A stretch of 64,000 nt of DNA from MGBC163016 sp964518575. GTDB taxonomy: Bacteria > Actinomycetota > Coriobacteriia > Coriobacteriales > Eggerthellaceae. A program made the position numbers and the translations under genes. Below are positions 43,079 through 51,610 of this stretch, one piece after another. Every line of letters begins with the position of its first letter. The first letter of the stretch is position 1. The stretch covers positions 1-64,000 of the forward strand of contig CAZFGW010000006.1 of the NCBI GenBank assembly GCA_964518575.1. The letters are read 5' to 3'. Below the pieces are notes generated by a model that saw only the letters and a list, made by a program, of their open reading frames with translations, searched no databases and was not told the DNA's origin.

Positions 43079-44479
43079 ATGGTTCTCATGAAATCGCACG
43101 CCGACACCATCGAAAACGCCGAAATCTCCGCCGAAGAGAACGAAGAGATTCTTAACGAGGAGTCTTGCGAGGACACAACTCTGGCGCTGAAAGGCTCCGA
43201 AGACCTTGCAAAGAGCACGGACGAAGGCGAAGTAGGTACGGATAATGTGAAAATCCTCATCGTGCATGCATCGGTCGGATCGGGGCACAAAAGTGCGGCT
43301 GAGGCGATCGCGCAAGCCTTCGATCTCATCAACGAAGAGGGCGGCACTAAAGACGGTCGGCATATCGAAGTACACGTGCTCGACATCCTCGATTTCGGAC
43401 GCATCGTTTTCAACGGCGACAACACCGCCTCCATGTTCACCGGAGCCACGCGACCGATCTACGACTTGACCTGGCGCTATTCCTTCACAGGGCGATTTCT
43501 CTGGGCAGGTGGCACCATCTGGGCGCGCATCATGTATCCGAAATTCGTGGAATACGTGCGCGAATACGAACCCGACGCCATCATCTGCACGCATATCACT
43601 GCGGCGAATGTAGCGGTCAGCGCGAAGATGCTCACAGGGCAAACCTTCCCCATCATCTGCGTCCCCACCGACTATGAGGTCGAAGGGCTCTGGCCGCACC
43701 TACATACCGATTTGTTCTGTGTAGCCGATGATCGCATGGCAGAAACGCTCAGACCGCGCAAGGTTCCAGAAAAGCGCATCGAGATCACCGGCATTCCGAC
43801 GCGCCCGGACTTTAACACGGTCTACGACAAGCAAGCGGTGCGCGAACAAAAGGGACTTCCCGCTGATAAGCAACTCGTGCTCTTTTTGGCGGGCGCGACG
43901 CTGCCGCGTCCCTATGTCCATTTCCGCACTGCCATCGACGAGCTCATCCCCTACATCCACTCGTTCGACTCCATGCACTTTGCTATCGTCGCGGGTAAAG
44001 ACGAGGACTACGCAGACCATTTGCGACGGCTCGTAAAAAGCCACGAACTCGACAACGTGACCGTCTTCGACTACGTCGACGATATGCCTGCTCTCATGTC
44101 TGCGAGCAACTTGGTCGTCTGCAAGTCCGGAGGACTCACGGTTACCGAGTGCCTCTGCTGCAACGTGCCCATGGTGCTCATGGGAAAGGCCTACGGTCAG
44201 GAGAAGGCGAATGTGAACACGCTCACGAGTGCAGGCGCGGCGTTCCACGTGACCACCTCCCGCGAGCTCATCGATCTGCTGCACCAGGTTGAGGACTTTC
44301 CGAAGATGACGGACGCCATTTTGGTGAATGCCTCATTCTTGCGTCACCCCGATGCTGCCATCGATATCGCTCGGGCAACCTTGCGCGCAATAAACGGCGA
44401 GCCCTCAAGCGATCCGAAACTCTTGAAAAAGCATTTCATGCATTTTTATTGGGGCGAAAAGCCAGCCCACATCCGCTAA
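43079..44479 (+). CDS. UgtP/MGDG-synthase-like diacylglycerol glycosyltransferase
   Basis: GT28-type enzyme of 466 residues. After an unusual acidic N-terminal extension of about 55 residues rich in Glu/Asp, the core starts with VKILIVHASVGSGHKSAAEAI (about 57-77, the MGDG-synthase signature), then PTDYEVEGLWPH, GIPTRPDF, LFLAGATL, and the donor-binding VVCKSGGLTVTECL (about 343-356). Relatives glucosylate diacylglycerol to make glycolipids, including the lipoteichoic-acid anchor. Ribosome site AGGG four bases before ATG 43079; a second ATG lies at 43088. Confidence 0.85.
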   Translation: MVLMKSHADTIENAEISAEENEEILNEESCEDTTLALKGSEDLAKSTDEGEVGTDNVKILIVHASVGSGHKSAAEAIAQAFDLINEEGGTKDGRHIEVHVLDILDFGRIVFNGDNTASMFTGATRPIYDLTWRYSFTGRFLWAGGTIWARIMYPKFVEYVREYEPDAIICTHITAANVAVSAKMLTGQTFPIICVPTDYEVEGLWPHLHTDLFCVADDRMAETLRPRKVPEKRIEITGIPTRPDFNTVYDKQAVREQKGLPADKQLVLFLAGATLPRPYVHFRTAIDELIPYIHSFDSMHFAIVAGKDEDYADHLRRLVKSHELDNVTVFDYVDDMPALMSASNLVVCKSGGLTVTECLCCNVPMVLMGKAYGQEKANVNTLTSAGAAFHVTTSRELIDLLHQVEDFPKMTDAILVNASFLRHPDAAIDIARATLRAINGEPSSDPKLLKKHFMHFYWGEKPAHIR

Positions 44480-44528
44480 TGCATCATCACGTTCTTGTGG
44501 TTTTCGCACCCCCACACATCGCTGCCAA

Positions 44529-44561
44529 AACAAAAAGCGCAGGTATGAAAACCTGCGCTTT
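44529..44561 (-). terminator. Terminator after rplT
   Basis: Stem AAAGCGCAGGT (44534-44544) with ACCTGCGCTTT (44551-44561), loop ATGAAA. Minus-strand reading is followed by TTTTTGTTTT. It lies between two convergent genes and may also slow the plus-strand transcript. Confidence 0.85.
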
Positions 44562-44590
44562 ATACGATCGAACGTGTTGATACGCTTGAC

Positions 44591-44944
44591 CTAGAGGGCC
44601 GCCTTCGCCACCTCAACGATGGATGCAAACGCCTCGGGGTCATGCACAGCCATGTCGGCCAGAACCTTGCGGTCGAGCTCGACACCCGCCTTCTTGAGTC
44701 CGTTCATGAATACGGAATACGACATTCCATTCAGCCGCGCTGCAGCATTGATGCGGGTGATCCAGAGCCTGCGGATGTCGCGCTTCTTGTTGCGACGATC
44801 GCGGTACTGGTACTGCAAAGAGTGCTGTACCTGCTCTTTTGCCTTGGTATAGTGGCGTGAACGTGCGCCATAATAGCCCCGAGCGGCCTTTAATACTGCA
44901 CGACGCTTCTTGCGTGCGTGGACTGATCGCTTTACACGTGGCAT
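44591..44944 (-). CDS. rplT: 50S ribosomal protein L20
   Basis: 117 residues, basic, with MPRVKRSVHARKKRRAVLKAARGYYGARSR at the N-terminus and RRLWITRINAAARLNGMSYS in the middle: unmistakable L20. Early 23S assembly protein and, in many bacteria, repressor of its own operon through the mRNA leader. Last gene of infC-rpmI-rplT. Confidence 0.99.
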   Translation of the reverse strand: MPRVKRSVHARKKRRAVLKAARGYYGARSRHYTKAKEQVQHSLQYQYRDRRNKKRDIRRLWITRINAAARLNGMSYSVFMNGLKKAGVELDRKVLADMAVHDPEAFASIVEVAKAAL

Positions 44945-44965
44945 GTTCTATCCTCTCCTCAGTGT

Positions 44966-45163
44966 TTAACGAAGGCCCAGATTCCGGGCTACTACTTTCT
45001 TGTCGGCTGCAGCAATCTCGGTCTCATGACGGAAATTGCGCTTGCGCTTCTGGCTTTTCTTGGTAAGAATGTGGCTCTTGAAAGCCTTGCTGCGCATGAT
45101 CTTGCCACTTCCGGTTACGCGGAATCGCTTTGCAGATCCACGATGCGTTTTCATCTTCGGCAT
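44966..45163 (-). CDS. rpmI: 50S ribosomal protein L35
   Basis: 65 residues: MPKMKTHRGSAKRFRVTGSGKIMR is the L35 signature. Sits between infC (5 bases) and rplT (21 bases). Confidence 0.98.
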   Translation of the reverse strand: MPKMKTHRGSAKRFRVTGSGKIMRSKAFKSHILTKKSQKRKRNFRHETEIAAADKKVVARNLGLR

Positions 45164-45168
45164 AACTT

Positions 45169-45729
45169 CTATCCTTCCTGGTTCGTCTCGACTGAGTCTT
45201 TCTTCTTCTTGGTATTCTGAGGCAGCGGCGCGATCAGCATGTGCATGTTGCGCCCCTCCATTTTCGGTTGGTTCTCGATGACCGCAACATCCTTGAGATC
45301 ATCGGCCAGTCGCTCGAGGATCGACAGACCCTGTTCGGGATGAGCCATCTCACGACCGCGGAACATGATCGTGATCTTGACCTTGTTACCCGCATCCAGA
45401 AATCTCAGCACGTGCTTTTTCTTCGTCGTGTAATCGCCGATGTCGATCTTGGGACGGAACTTCATCTCTTTGATCTCGATCTTCGTCTGGTTCTTCCGCG
45501 CCTGCTTAGCCTTTATGGCCTGATCATATTTGAATTTGCCATAATCCATGACCCTACATACGGGCGGATCAGCATTCGGAGCGATCTCCACCAGATCGAG
45601 CCCGGCAGCATCGGCGATGCTTTGAGCCTGATCGATGGGATAGACGCCCATCTGATTTCCGTCATAGTCGATCAGCCTGCATTCGCTGAGCGTGATCTGT
45701 TCGTTGAGCCTCGGCTCTTGAGCGGCTAT
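45169..45729 (-). CDS. infC: Translation initiation factor IF-3, apparent AUA start
   Basis: 186 residues. N-terminal domain with PRLNEQITLSECRLIDYDGNQMGVYP, lysine-rich linker (QARKNQTKIEIKEMKFRP) and C-terminal domain including ITIMFRGREMAHPE. A perfect Shine-Dalgarno AAGGAGGTGA (45735-45744) is followed after five bases by ATA (45729), and the reading AAQEPRLNE from there is the normal IF3 N-terminus. In-frame ATGs at 45762 and 45753 lie upstream of the Shine-Dalgarno and lack their own. IF3 rejects non-AUG starts, and E. coli infC uses AUU for autoregulation; AUA here would serve the same purpose (inference). Confidence 0.9.
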   Translation of the reverse strand: MAAQEPRLNEQITLSECRLIDYDGNQMGVYPIDQAQSIADAAGLDLVEIAPNADPPVCRVMDYGKFKYDQAIKAKQARKNQTKIEIKEMKFRPKIDIGDYTTKKKHVLRFLDAGNKVKITIMFRGREMAHPEQGLSILERLADDLKDVAVIENQPKMEGRNMHMLIAPLPQNTKKKKDSVETNQEG

Positions 45730-45734
45730 GGCGC

Positions 45735-45744
45735 TCACCTCCTT
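45735..45744 (-). promoter_or_regulatory. Full-length Shine-Dalgarno deciding the infC AUA start
   Basis: AAGGAGGTGA on the minus strand, the longest anti-16S match noticed in the window, five bases before ATA at 45727-45729. Confidence 0.8.
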
Positions 45745-45763
45745 CGTGCGCATGGGGCGCATA

Positions 45764-45800
45764 GAAAAAGCCTGCTTGCGACAAGACGCGAACAGGCTTT
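45764..45800 (-). promoter_or_regulatory. Terminator-like attenuator in the infC leader
   Basis: Minus strand: AAAGCCTG (45793-45800) pairs with CAGGCTTT (45767-45774), followed by the T run at 45765-45769. It lies between the promoter (45907-45935) and the infC start. An upstream AGGCTGTTT near 45885 could pair with AAAGCCT with a one-base bulge and act as antiterminator; that pairing is only a suggestion. L20-controlled attenuation of infC operons is known in Bacillus. Confidence 0.6.
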
Positions 45801-45906
45801 GAATAGCGAATAACGCTTATAGCATCCATATTCAAAAAACCCATCAGCATCTTTAAGCCGAAACAGGTGGAGGGAAATTCCCTCACTTGATCAAAACAGC
45901 CTTGAT

Positions 45907-45935
45907 AGTCTATACCTTTTCCTCGCATCGTGCAA
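45907..45935 (-). promoter_or_regulatory. Candidate promoter for infC-rpmI-rplT
   Basis: Minus-strand TTGCAC (45930-45935), 17-base spacer, TAGACT (45907-45912). Gives a leader of about 170 bases that contains GAGGGAATTTCCCTC and the attenuator hairpin. Confidence 0.5.
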
Positions 45936-45944
45936 TGGGGTGCG

Positions 45945-46110
45945 CCCAATGATTCATCACCGGGGTCGTCACGCCCGCGGGCGAGATGAATCTCGCCCCT
46001 ACATCCACCTGAACGATCATTTCAATTAAAAGGTTTTATCATCCTGAACCGGTCATACCCATCACCGTTCAACCAACATCAACCAGAGTTATTTCCATGA
46101 TTGATGGGGT
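45945..46110. repeat. Dispersed intergenic hairpin repeat, copy 4 (best preserved)
   Basis: Between the infC promoter and the next gene. The perfect core GGGCGAGATGAATCTCGCCC is at 45979-45998; CTACATCCACCTGA and ATTTCAATTAA follow, then ATCATCCTGAACCGG (46038-46052) and CATACCCAT. The order and spacing match the copies near 0.05 and 8.3 kb. Confidence 0.8.
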
Positions 46111-46140
46111 TAACGCACGTGAATCGTGCGCACCCCCGCA

Positions 46141-47133
46141 TCAAACGCCGATGTAAACGTAAATGGTGCGGATCGTATCGGCAAGATTGCCCGTGGCATT
46201 CGCCATTGAATAATCGTACGAAAGAACCGCAGTCCACGGATGGACAACGCCTGCCGCATCCCCTGTTCCCTCAAACGAGCAATACTCTTTTGCAAGCGTC
46301 GTGCCATCGCTGCCATAGGTGGAGTATACCGTTTTATCCTCGGGCAGGATGACAGAATCCTGCGCCACCGTGAGCCCCGCCTCGTCAAGCGTCTTCTCGA
46401 TGATCTTCTCATTGATGATAGCGTCGGAGAAACTGAGCGATCCGTATCCGAGCGATGACGTTGCCACTGAATAGCCCGCCTGGATAACGTTGCCTGCCTC
46501 ATCAAGGCTCAAAAACACCGTGGGCGTTCCACCCTTCGAATCAGCTGGCTCTTCAGTAAGCGCAACCCGAAGCTCCTGCTTGATGGGATTGCCCTCCTCG
46601 TTCACCTCGATTGCACTCGAAAGCTGCGCTCCATGCTGAAGTCGCGCGATCGCATCCGCGCTCGGCAAGCCGAGGAGCGCAACCAGATTGGGAACCGTTG
46701 TCTTTTTCGTGGTAGTGGTCGATGCATCTTTTGCAGCAGTCTCGTTATCCATCGCATTCGATTCCGATGCGGTGATCTGCGTTTGCTGCACTGCCGCCGT
46801 CTCGGAGGTCTGGATAAGCTGCCAGATGAGAACCCCGCCGCCTACGAGCAGCAAGAGCAACAACACGATCACGACGATGAGGATTTTGCGCATACGAGCC
46901 GATTTGCGCATGTAAGCAGGCTGGGCTTGCTTGGCATGGTTGCCCTTCGCATGACGCCCGCCCTTGTGCTCCGGCTCTTCGACCTCCTCAGCTACGACAG
47001 GCTCTTCGCTCGCCGCGCCGATGATGCCGAATTCACGATCATCGTCGGTGTCATAAACGAACATATCTTCTTCAGTTTCTGGATAATCATCCAGCGAATC
47101 GTCTATACGCTCATTGTTCTCGGGCTCTTTCAA
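46141..47133 (-). CDS. Single-pass membrane protein of unknown function
   Basis: 330 residues, not recognised. Acidic cytoplasmic N-terminus (1-80, many Glu/Asp, with a His/Lys patch KGGRHAKGNHAKQ), transmembrane helix at about 84-107 (ILIVVIVLLLLLLVGGGVLIWQL), a Thr/Ala/Lys-rich linker (115-145), then an extracytoplasmic part of about 185 residues. The segment TTVPNLVALLGLPSADAIARL looks like the start of a PASTA repeat but the rest does not follow. It ends just before the repeat copy; the next gene upstream ends 9 bases from its start. Confidence 0.7.
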   Translation of the reverse strand: MKEPENNERIDDSLDDYPETEEDMFVYDTDDDREFGIIGAASEEPVVAEEVEEPEHKGGRHAKGNHAKQAQPAYMRKSARMRKILIVVIVLLLLLLVGGGVLIWQLIQTSETAAVQQTQITASESNAMDNETAAKDASTTTTKKTTVPNLVALLGLPSADAIARLQHGAQLSSAIEVNEEGNPIKQELRVALTEEPADSKGGTPTVFLSLDEAGNVIQAGYSVATSSLGYGSLSFSDAIINEKIIEKTLDEAGLTVAQDSVILPEDKTVYSTYGSDGTTLAKEYCSFEGTGDAAGVVHPWTAVLSYDYSMANATGNLADTIRTIYVYIGV

Positions 47134-47142
47134 GGGTCCTCC

Positions 47143-47529
47143 TTATGAGAAGAAAACATACCAAACGATAAAAGCGGCAAGCGCAAGAAGAGCGAGCACG
47201 ATAACTATTATCTGCGCACGTGGCATCTTCGAGCTGCGAATATCTTCAAGCGATGTCGGCTTGTAATCTGAGCTTTGATGCTGCTTAGGCGTATGAACCT
47301 TTTTCGAAGGCGAAGACACGCTCTTTTTTTGCACTGACGACGTCGGCGCAGAAGGTGAAGGCTCTTTGCCCGTGCCCTCATCCACGACTACCTTCTTATC
47401 CGATGAGCTCTGATCTGCGCGACCATGATCGATCTTCGCCTCCTCCGGCTTGATGCCGGCATGGATGACGACGTCATCGTCGCTGCGGGGTGTTACTTTG
47501 ATGTGCTGGTATTTCTGCGTTTGTGCCAT
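47143..47529 (-). CDS. Small tail-anchored membrane protein of unknown function
   Basis: 128 residues. Hydrophilic, Ser/Lys/Pro-rich and probably disordered for about 100 residues (MAQTQKYQHIKVTPRSDDD onward), then one C-terminal transmembrane helix (RAQIIVIVLALLALAAFIVWYVFF). The start at 47529 is favoured because a TATAAT (47561-47566) sits 32 bases upstream, leaving the longer start at the transcription start point. Likely an operon with the following membrane protein gene. Confidence 0.65.
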   Translation of the reverse strand: MAQTQKYQHIKVTPRSDDDVVIHAGIKPEEAKIDHGRADQSSSDKKVVVDEGTGKEPSPSAPTSSVQKKSVSSPSKKVHTPKQHQSSDYKPTSLEDIRSSKMPRAQIIVIVLALLALAAFIVWYVFFS

Positions 47530-47560
47530 AGCCCCGATCCGAACAGGTCTGCCTTTTTCC

Positions 47561-47566
47561 ATTATA
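47561..47566 (-). promoter_or_regulatory. -10 box upstream of the small membrane protein genes
   Basis: TATAAT on the minus strand immediately after the stop of the protease gene (47569). Confidence 0.4.
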
Positions 47567-47568
47567 GT

Positions 47569-50514
47569 TTAGCGCACGGAATCGTCCTCATGTTCTACGA
47601 ACAGATCGATGCACGTGAACCCGAGGTCCGAATTCTCGATCAAACTGCGCGCGCCCACAGTGCAGCAGTGCGCCTGAGCGCATACCGCGCTGATCGTATC
47701 GGCAAGCGCCCTGACCGCATCAAGGTTGGCTTCCCGAACCTCACGGCGCGTCGCATCGCGATCCTCATACGTGAGATGCGTGATGTACATGGAATCTTGC
47801 CTTTTCACGAGCGCGCGAGGCTTGAGCGGTGTATCAATCCCTCCGATCGCTGCAACGATATACCCGACAAACTCCTCATCGGTGGGCTCGAAATGGGCAA
47901 GCCACTCAGCGCTCTGCTCATAGCGCTCCACCGTCTCGTCGATGTGGGGATCGCGAAACGACCGAAACGTCGCATCCCCCGAACGACCCACCTGAAAACC
48001 GACTCCGTACGCGCCGCCGATCACGCGCACGCAGTTCCAAAGGTAATCATAGGAAAGGATGCGGCTCGCAAGATACCAGATGCCCGAATAAGCGCTTGCC
48101 AGCTCGCGAATGTTCGCGGAAAACGCCGTGAATGAGATATCAGTGGGCACAATGAATGCCTCATGCGCATCCTTGGGCTTCGGCACAACGAGTTCGCGCG
48201 ACCCATCAACGCACATGCGAGAAGCAAATGCCGCAGATCTGCCGTCGTCGAATGCCTGAAGTGCGCTCTCCTCTCCCGCGAACGAACACCATTCATTGTC
48301 TGGATAGAAGATACGCTCACACAACGAAATGAGCGTTTCCTTCAAGGAGGCAAAACGCACTTCGAAGTTCGCGATGAGATCTTTGAGGAAAAGGTAGAAG
48401 TCGATCCCTATAAGCTGCTCCTGCACGAGCGCCGAGGGCATGCAATAGGAAAGGGCACGCAGCGTCGCGACCGTATGACCGGCGTTCATGAAATTCGCCT
48501 CGATCGCCACCTTCTTCTGAATGAGCATTTCCTTGATCTTCTCAGGTGCGTCGAAATCAGTTGAGAGCAGCACCTCGTCGGCAAGCGTTGACGCATATCC
48601 AGCATTCGGACTCAAAGCGGACGTGCCCACTTCGAATAGACAAGTAACGTCATCGGAGTCCGCGCGGACATACACATTCGTCGTGAAACTCAAGTTACCG
48701 AGCTTCGCCTGCACGAGCGTGTCGATCTGCGCCGCCGAGTGCCGAGCCGTGTCAAGACGACCGAGCAGCATAGCGAGCACGCTTACATAGGGAAGTTCCG
48801 TGAAGTCAACGGCCGCCAGATCGAAATAGCGCCAGGAATACATGATGCCGTGCGTATCGATATGGTGCTCGAGAAGCTTCCTGCCCCGAACCGAGCGCAT
48901 CGTAAACCCGGGTGCGTGCGGTGCCTCCCCGATATCATCAAGGGTGAGCTTCGGAAGCTTCGCAAGATCGGCTGCATCGTCGGGGCGCATCTGCGCCGCG
49001 CGCAATTCCTCAACCTCCGCAGAAATGCGCTTGACATCCTCATCGCTCGGCGCGGACATATCCGCTGCGCACGTGTCAATATCCGCGCTTGCAGCAACGG
49101 GCACGACCTCAGCCTGCGCCGTATGGTCATTGGTCAGAAACAGCTCCCGCAAAAGCTGCGCGTAATAGCCCGTTCCTAATTCCGCACGAAGGGATGCGAA
49201 CGTATCGAGATATTCAATATATGAGAGCGCATGGTCATCATCATAAAGCCACCCGTGCAGCGCGCACATCGAGAGGACCACGCCGTCAGCATAGCCAAAG
49301 TTCCGCTCGCGCGCCGCAAATTCCGCATGCGAAAGCGCCGCTTCAACGAGGTTTTCGTCCAGACCCCCCGAACAAAGATCGGTGATGCACGTACGGATAA
49401 CCTCGTCAAGCCGCGCCGTCGCGTCCGCTTTGAGCCCCTTCGCCTGAACGAATACGAACGGCTGGAGCAGCGTGGACGAAAGTTGGACCTGGCAATCATC
49501 AGCGATCTTCGCATCCATGAGCGCGCGCATGAGCGGCGCTTCATTCGAACCCGCAATCGCATCGAGCAGAATGTCAGCGGCAACAACGCGCTTTCGATCC
49601 AAAACGCTCCCGACGACATATCCGCGCACGATGCACGCGTTGTCAGGCGTGGTGACCATCTCTTGAATGACATCGCGTCCCGATACCGGCTCCTGTTCCA
49701 CAAGCGGATTTTCCGCACGCGCCCCTTCGCTGCGCACAGCAAGATCGCTCAGATATTCCTCATCAAGGAAATGGAGAAAACGTTCGATATCCATGTCGCC
49801 GTAGAGCACGATATAGGCATTATCGGGACGATAATGGCGTGCATGTTCGTCAAGGAACTGCTCGTAGGTGAGCGTGGGAATGGCTGCCGGCGTGCCACCC
49901 GATTCGAAGCGATAGCTCGTATCTGGAAAGAGCGCCTGGCAAAGAGCGTCGTACAACACCGCCTCGGGATCGGAGAGCGCCCCCTTCATCTCGTTATAAA
50001 CGACGCCGTTATACACGAGCGCGGCATCATTCGCACCCTCCCCTTCGTCTGCATCAACTTCAAGATGCCACCCTTCCTGCTTGAAGATCAAAGGGTCGGT
50101 GTAGATATTGGGATTGAACACCGCATCCATGTAGACATCCATGAGATTGATGAGATCCTTCTCATTCGTGGACGCAACGGGATACATCGTTTTATCCGGA
50201 AACGTCATCGCATTCAAAAACGTCTGCATCGAGCTTTTGAGCAAATTGACGAAAGGTTCTTTGACGGGAAACCGCTTCGACCCGCATAAAACGGAGTGCT
50301 CAAGGATATGGAACACGCCCGTGTTGTCAGCCGCAGGTGTTTTAAAAGTGATGGAGAAAGCCTTGTTGACATCGTCGTTTTTCAAATAGAGCAATTTCGC
50401 TTTCGAGGAGACGTGCTCCATGATCGTGGCACTCCCACCGATCTCCGGAAGCGCTTGGTCTGCCTTCACCGTAAATCCGTGCTGATGGGCAATGCGCGCA
50501 ATGGGTGCATCCAT
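47569..50514 (-). CDS. M16C metalloprotease, presequence-protease (PreP/Cym1) type
   Basis: Large inverzincin-type peptidase of about 981 residues. Zn site HILEH (His-x-x-Glu-His, about residue 78) followed by SVLCGSKRFPVKEPFVNLLKSSMQTFLNAMTFPDKTMYPV, typical of PreP-like M16C enzymes with two homologous halves in one chain; the second half (about 480-975) lacks the Zn motif, as expected. Degrades peptides up to some tens of residues in a closed chamber. No signal peptide, so cytoplasmic. ATG 50514 has AAAGGA at seven bases; ATG 50538 is also possible. Confidence 0.9.
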   Translation of the reverse strand: MDAPIARIAHQHGFTVKADQALPEIGGSATIMEHVSSKAKLLYLKNDDVNKAFSITFKTPAADNTGVFHILEHSVLCGSKRFPVKEPFVNLLKSSMQTFLNAMTFPDKTMYPVASTNEKDLINLMDVYMDAVFNPNIYTDPLIFKQEGWHLEVDADEGEGANDAALVYNGVVYNEMKGALSDPEAVLYDALCQALFPDTSYRFESGGTPAAIPTLTYEQFLDEHARHYRPDNAYIVLYGDMDIERFLHFLDEEYLSDLAVRSEGARAENPLVEQEPVSGRDVIQEMVTTPDNACIVRGYVVGSVLDRKRVVAADILLDAIAGSNEAPLMRALMDAKIADDCQVQLSSTLLQPFVFVQAKGLKADATARLDEVIRTCITDLCSGGLDENLVEAALSHAEFAARERNFGYADGVVLSMCALHGWLYDDDHALSYIEYLDTFASLRAELGTGYYAQLLRELFLTNDHTAQAEVVPVAASADIDTCAADMSAPSDEDVKRISAEVEELRAAQMRPDDAADLAKLPKLTLDDIGEAPHAPGFTMRSVRGRKLLEHHIDTHGIMYSWRYFDLAAVDFTELPYVSVLAMLLGRLDTARHSAAQIDTLVQAKLGNLSFTTNVYVRADSDDVTCLFEVGTSALSPNAGYASTLADEVLLSTDFDAPEKIKEMLIQKKVAIEANFMNAGHTVATLRALSYCMPSALVQEQLIGIDFYLFLKDLIANFEVRFASLKETLISLCERIFYPDNEWCSFAGEESALQAFDDGRSAAFASRMCVDGSRELVVPKPKDAHEAFIVPTDISFTAFSANIRELASAYSGIWYLASRILSYDYLWNCVRVIGGAYGVGFQVGRSGDATFRSFRDPHIDETVERYEQSAEWLAHFEPTDEEFVGYIVAAIGGIDTPLKPRALVKRQDSMYITHLTYEDRDATRREVREANLDAVRALADTISAVCAQAHCCTVGARSLIENSDLGFTCIDLFVEHEDDSVR

Positions 50515-50612
50515 GGAAGAATCCTTTCGTTTACTCATATTCGATCGTCCTTGCAAAAGCGGCGAAAAGAAAAGATTCGTGACGCCGCATGTACTTCTTG
50601 CATTCTATGACT

Positions 50613-50644
50613 GAGCCTGCACCCTTCGAACGCGATGCAGGCTC
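50613..50644. other. Intergenic hairpin
   Basis: Nine-base-pair stem GAGCCTGCA (50613-50621) with TGCAGGCTC (50636-50644) between the lipoprotein gene and the protease gene. There is no T run on either side, so a terminator role is uncertain. Confidence 0.45.
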
Positions 50645-50677
50645 AGAAAAGATCATGATGTCAAAAAAGGTGTTTCT

Positions 50678-51610
50678 TTAGGCGGATGTCGCCGAAGAGG
50701 AACTTGAAGAAGTGGTAGCGGCACTCGAGGATGAAGAGGACGAAGCACCTGAGCGGGTATGAGCATCTCCCTCCGTCGTTGCCTTCGTTTGCACTTTGGG
50801 AATGTTGCTCAAAGTGAGCGTGTTCCCGAGCCATTTCTTCTCGATCACATCGATCGTGCCGTTCGTTGAGATGGTGTTGAGCGCGGCTTTGATCGCCTCC
50901 TGCAAAGCGGCATCGCTGCTCGAAACCGCAACGCAATATCCGCTCGCGGAGTCAAGAAGAGCCACGATCTGCACTTCGATGCCCTGCAAGTTCGCAGCAT
51001 ACATGCCAATAACGGCATCGGAGGCAACATAGCTCACTTTGCCAGCATCCAGATCGGAGAATGCCGTGGCAAGGTCATTGGTGGACACGAGCGAGGTATC
51101 ACCGAACGTGTTCGAAACCGCCCAGGCACTCTTCGAGGAAATTTGTGCAGCAATCTTAGGAGCGCTTTCTGGTGTCGGGGGCTCTTTGCCCTGGTCTTTG
51201 AGCGAGAACAGCACAACGCCCGTGGGCAGGTACTGGTTCGAAAGCCAATACTCCGTCGAGGTATCAGAGCTGTCGATGCCCATCACAATATCGACATCCC
51301 CATCTTTGATGGCTTTTTCCGCATCAGCGCCGACATCCTTGATGACAAGCTTGAGCCCGAGCTCATCTGCCAGAGCTGCAGCGATATCGACATCAACGCC
51401 GATGATCTTGTCGTTGCCCTTGCCCGCCAAAGGCGACTTTCCCGTATTCACGCCAACGCTCAACTCGCCCGCGGTTTTAATCGAAGGCGGCTCGACCTGA
51501 GGCGAACCTAGTTCGGGAACATACTCTTCAGTGCTTGCACAGCCGAACAGACATGTTGCCATAACGCATGCCATGGCTCCTGCAACGATCTTTTTGACCT
51601 TCTTATGCAC
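50678..51610 (-). CDS. Amino-acid-type ABC transporter substrate-binding lipoprotein
   Basis: Family 3 solute-binding protein, about 310 residues. Lipoprotein signal at the N-terminus: basic start, hydrophobic IVAGAMACVMA and lipobox LFGC. Core domain: GELSVGVNTGKSPLAGKGNDKIIGVDVDIAAALADELG, VDIVMGIDSS, YVASDAVIGMYAA, and the C-terminal YCVAVSSSDAALQEAIKAAL. The tail is a Ser/Ala/Thr run. GTG 51610 is chosen because AAGGAGG lies five bases upstream and it begins exactly at the signal peptide. No permease or ATPase gene is adjacent, so the partner is elsewhere or it acts as a sensor. Confidence 0.85.
   Translation of the reverse strand: MHKKVKKIVAGAMACVMATCLFGCASTEEYVPELGSPQVEPPSIKTAGELSVGVNTGKSPLAGKGNDKIIGVDVDIAAALADELGLKLVIKDVGADAEKAIKDGDVDIVMGIDSSDTSTEYWLSNQYLPTGVVLFSLKDQGKEPPTPESAPKIAAQISSKSAWAVSNTFGDTSLVSTNDLATAFSDLDAGKVSYVASDAVIGMYAANLQGIEVQIVALLDSASGYCVAVSSSDAALQEAIKAALNTISTNGTIDVIEKKWLGNTLTLSNIPKVQTKATTEGDAHTRSGASSSSSSSAATTSSSSSSATSA

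Noticed and set aside
45745..45762. ATG codons at 45762 and 45753 as infC starts
   Set aside because: They precede the Shine-Dalgarno instead of following one and add residues not seen at IF3 N-termini.
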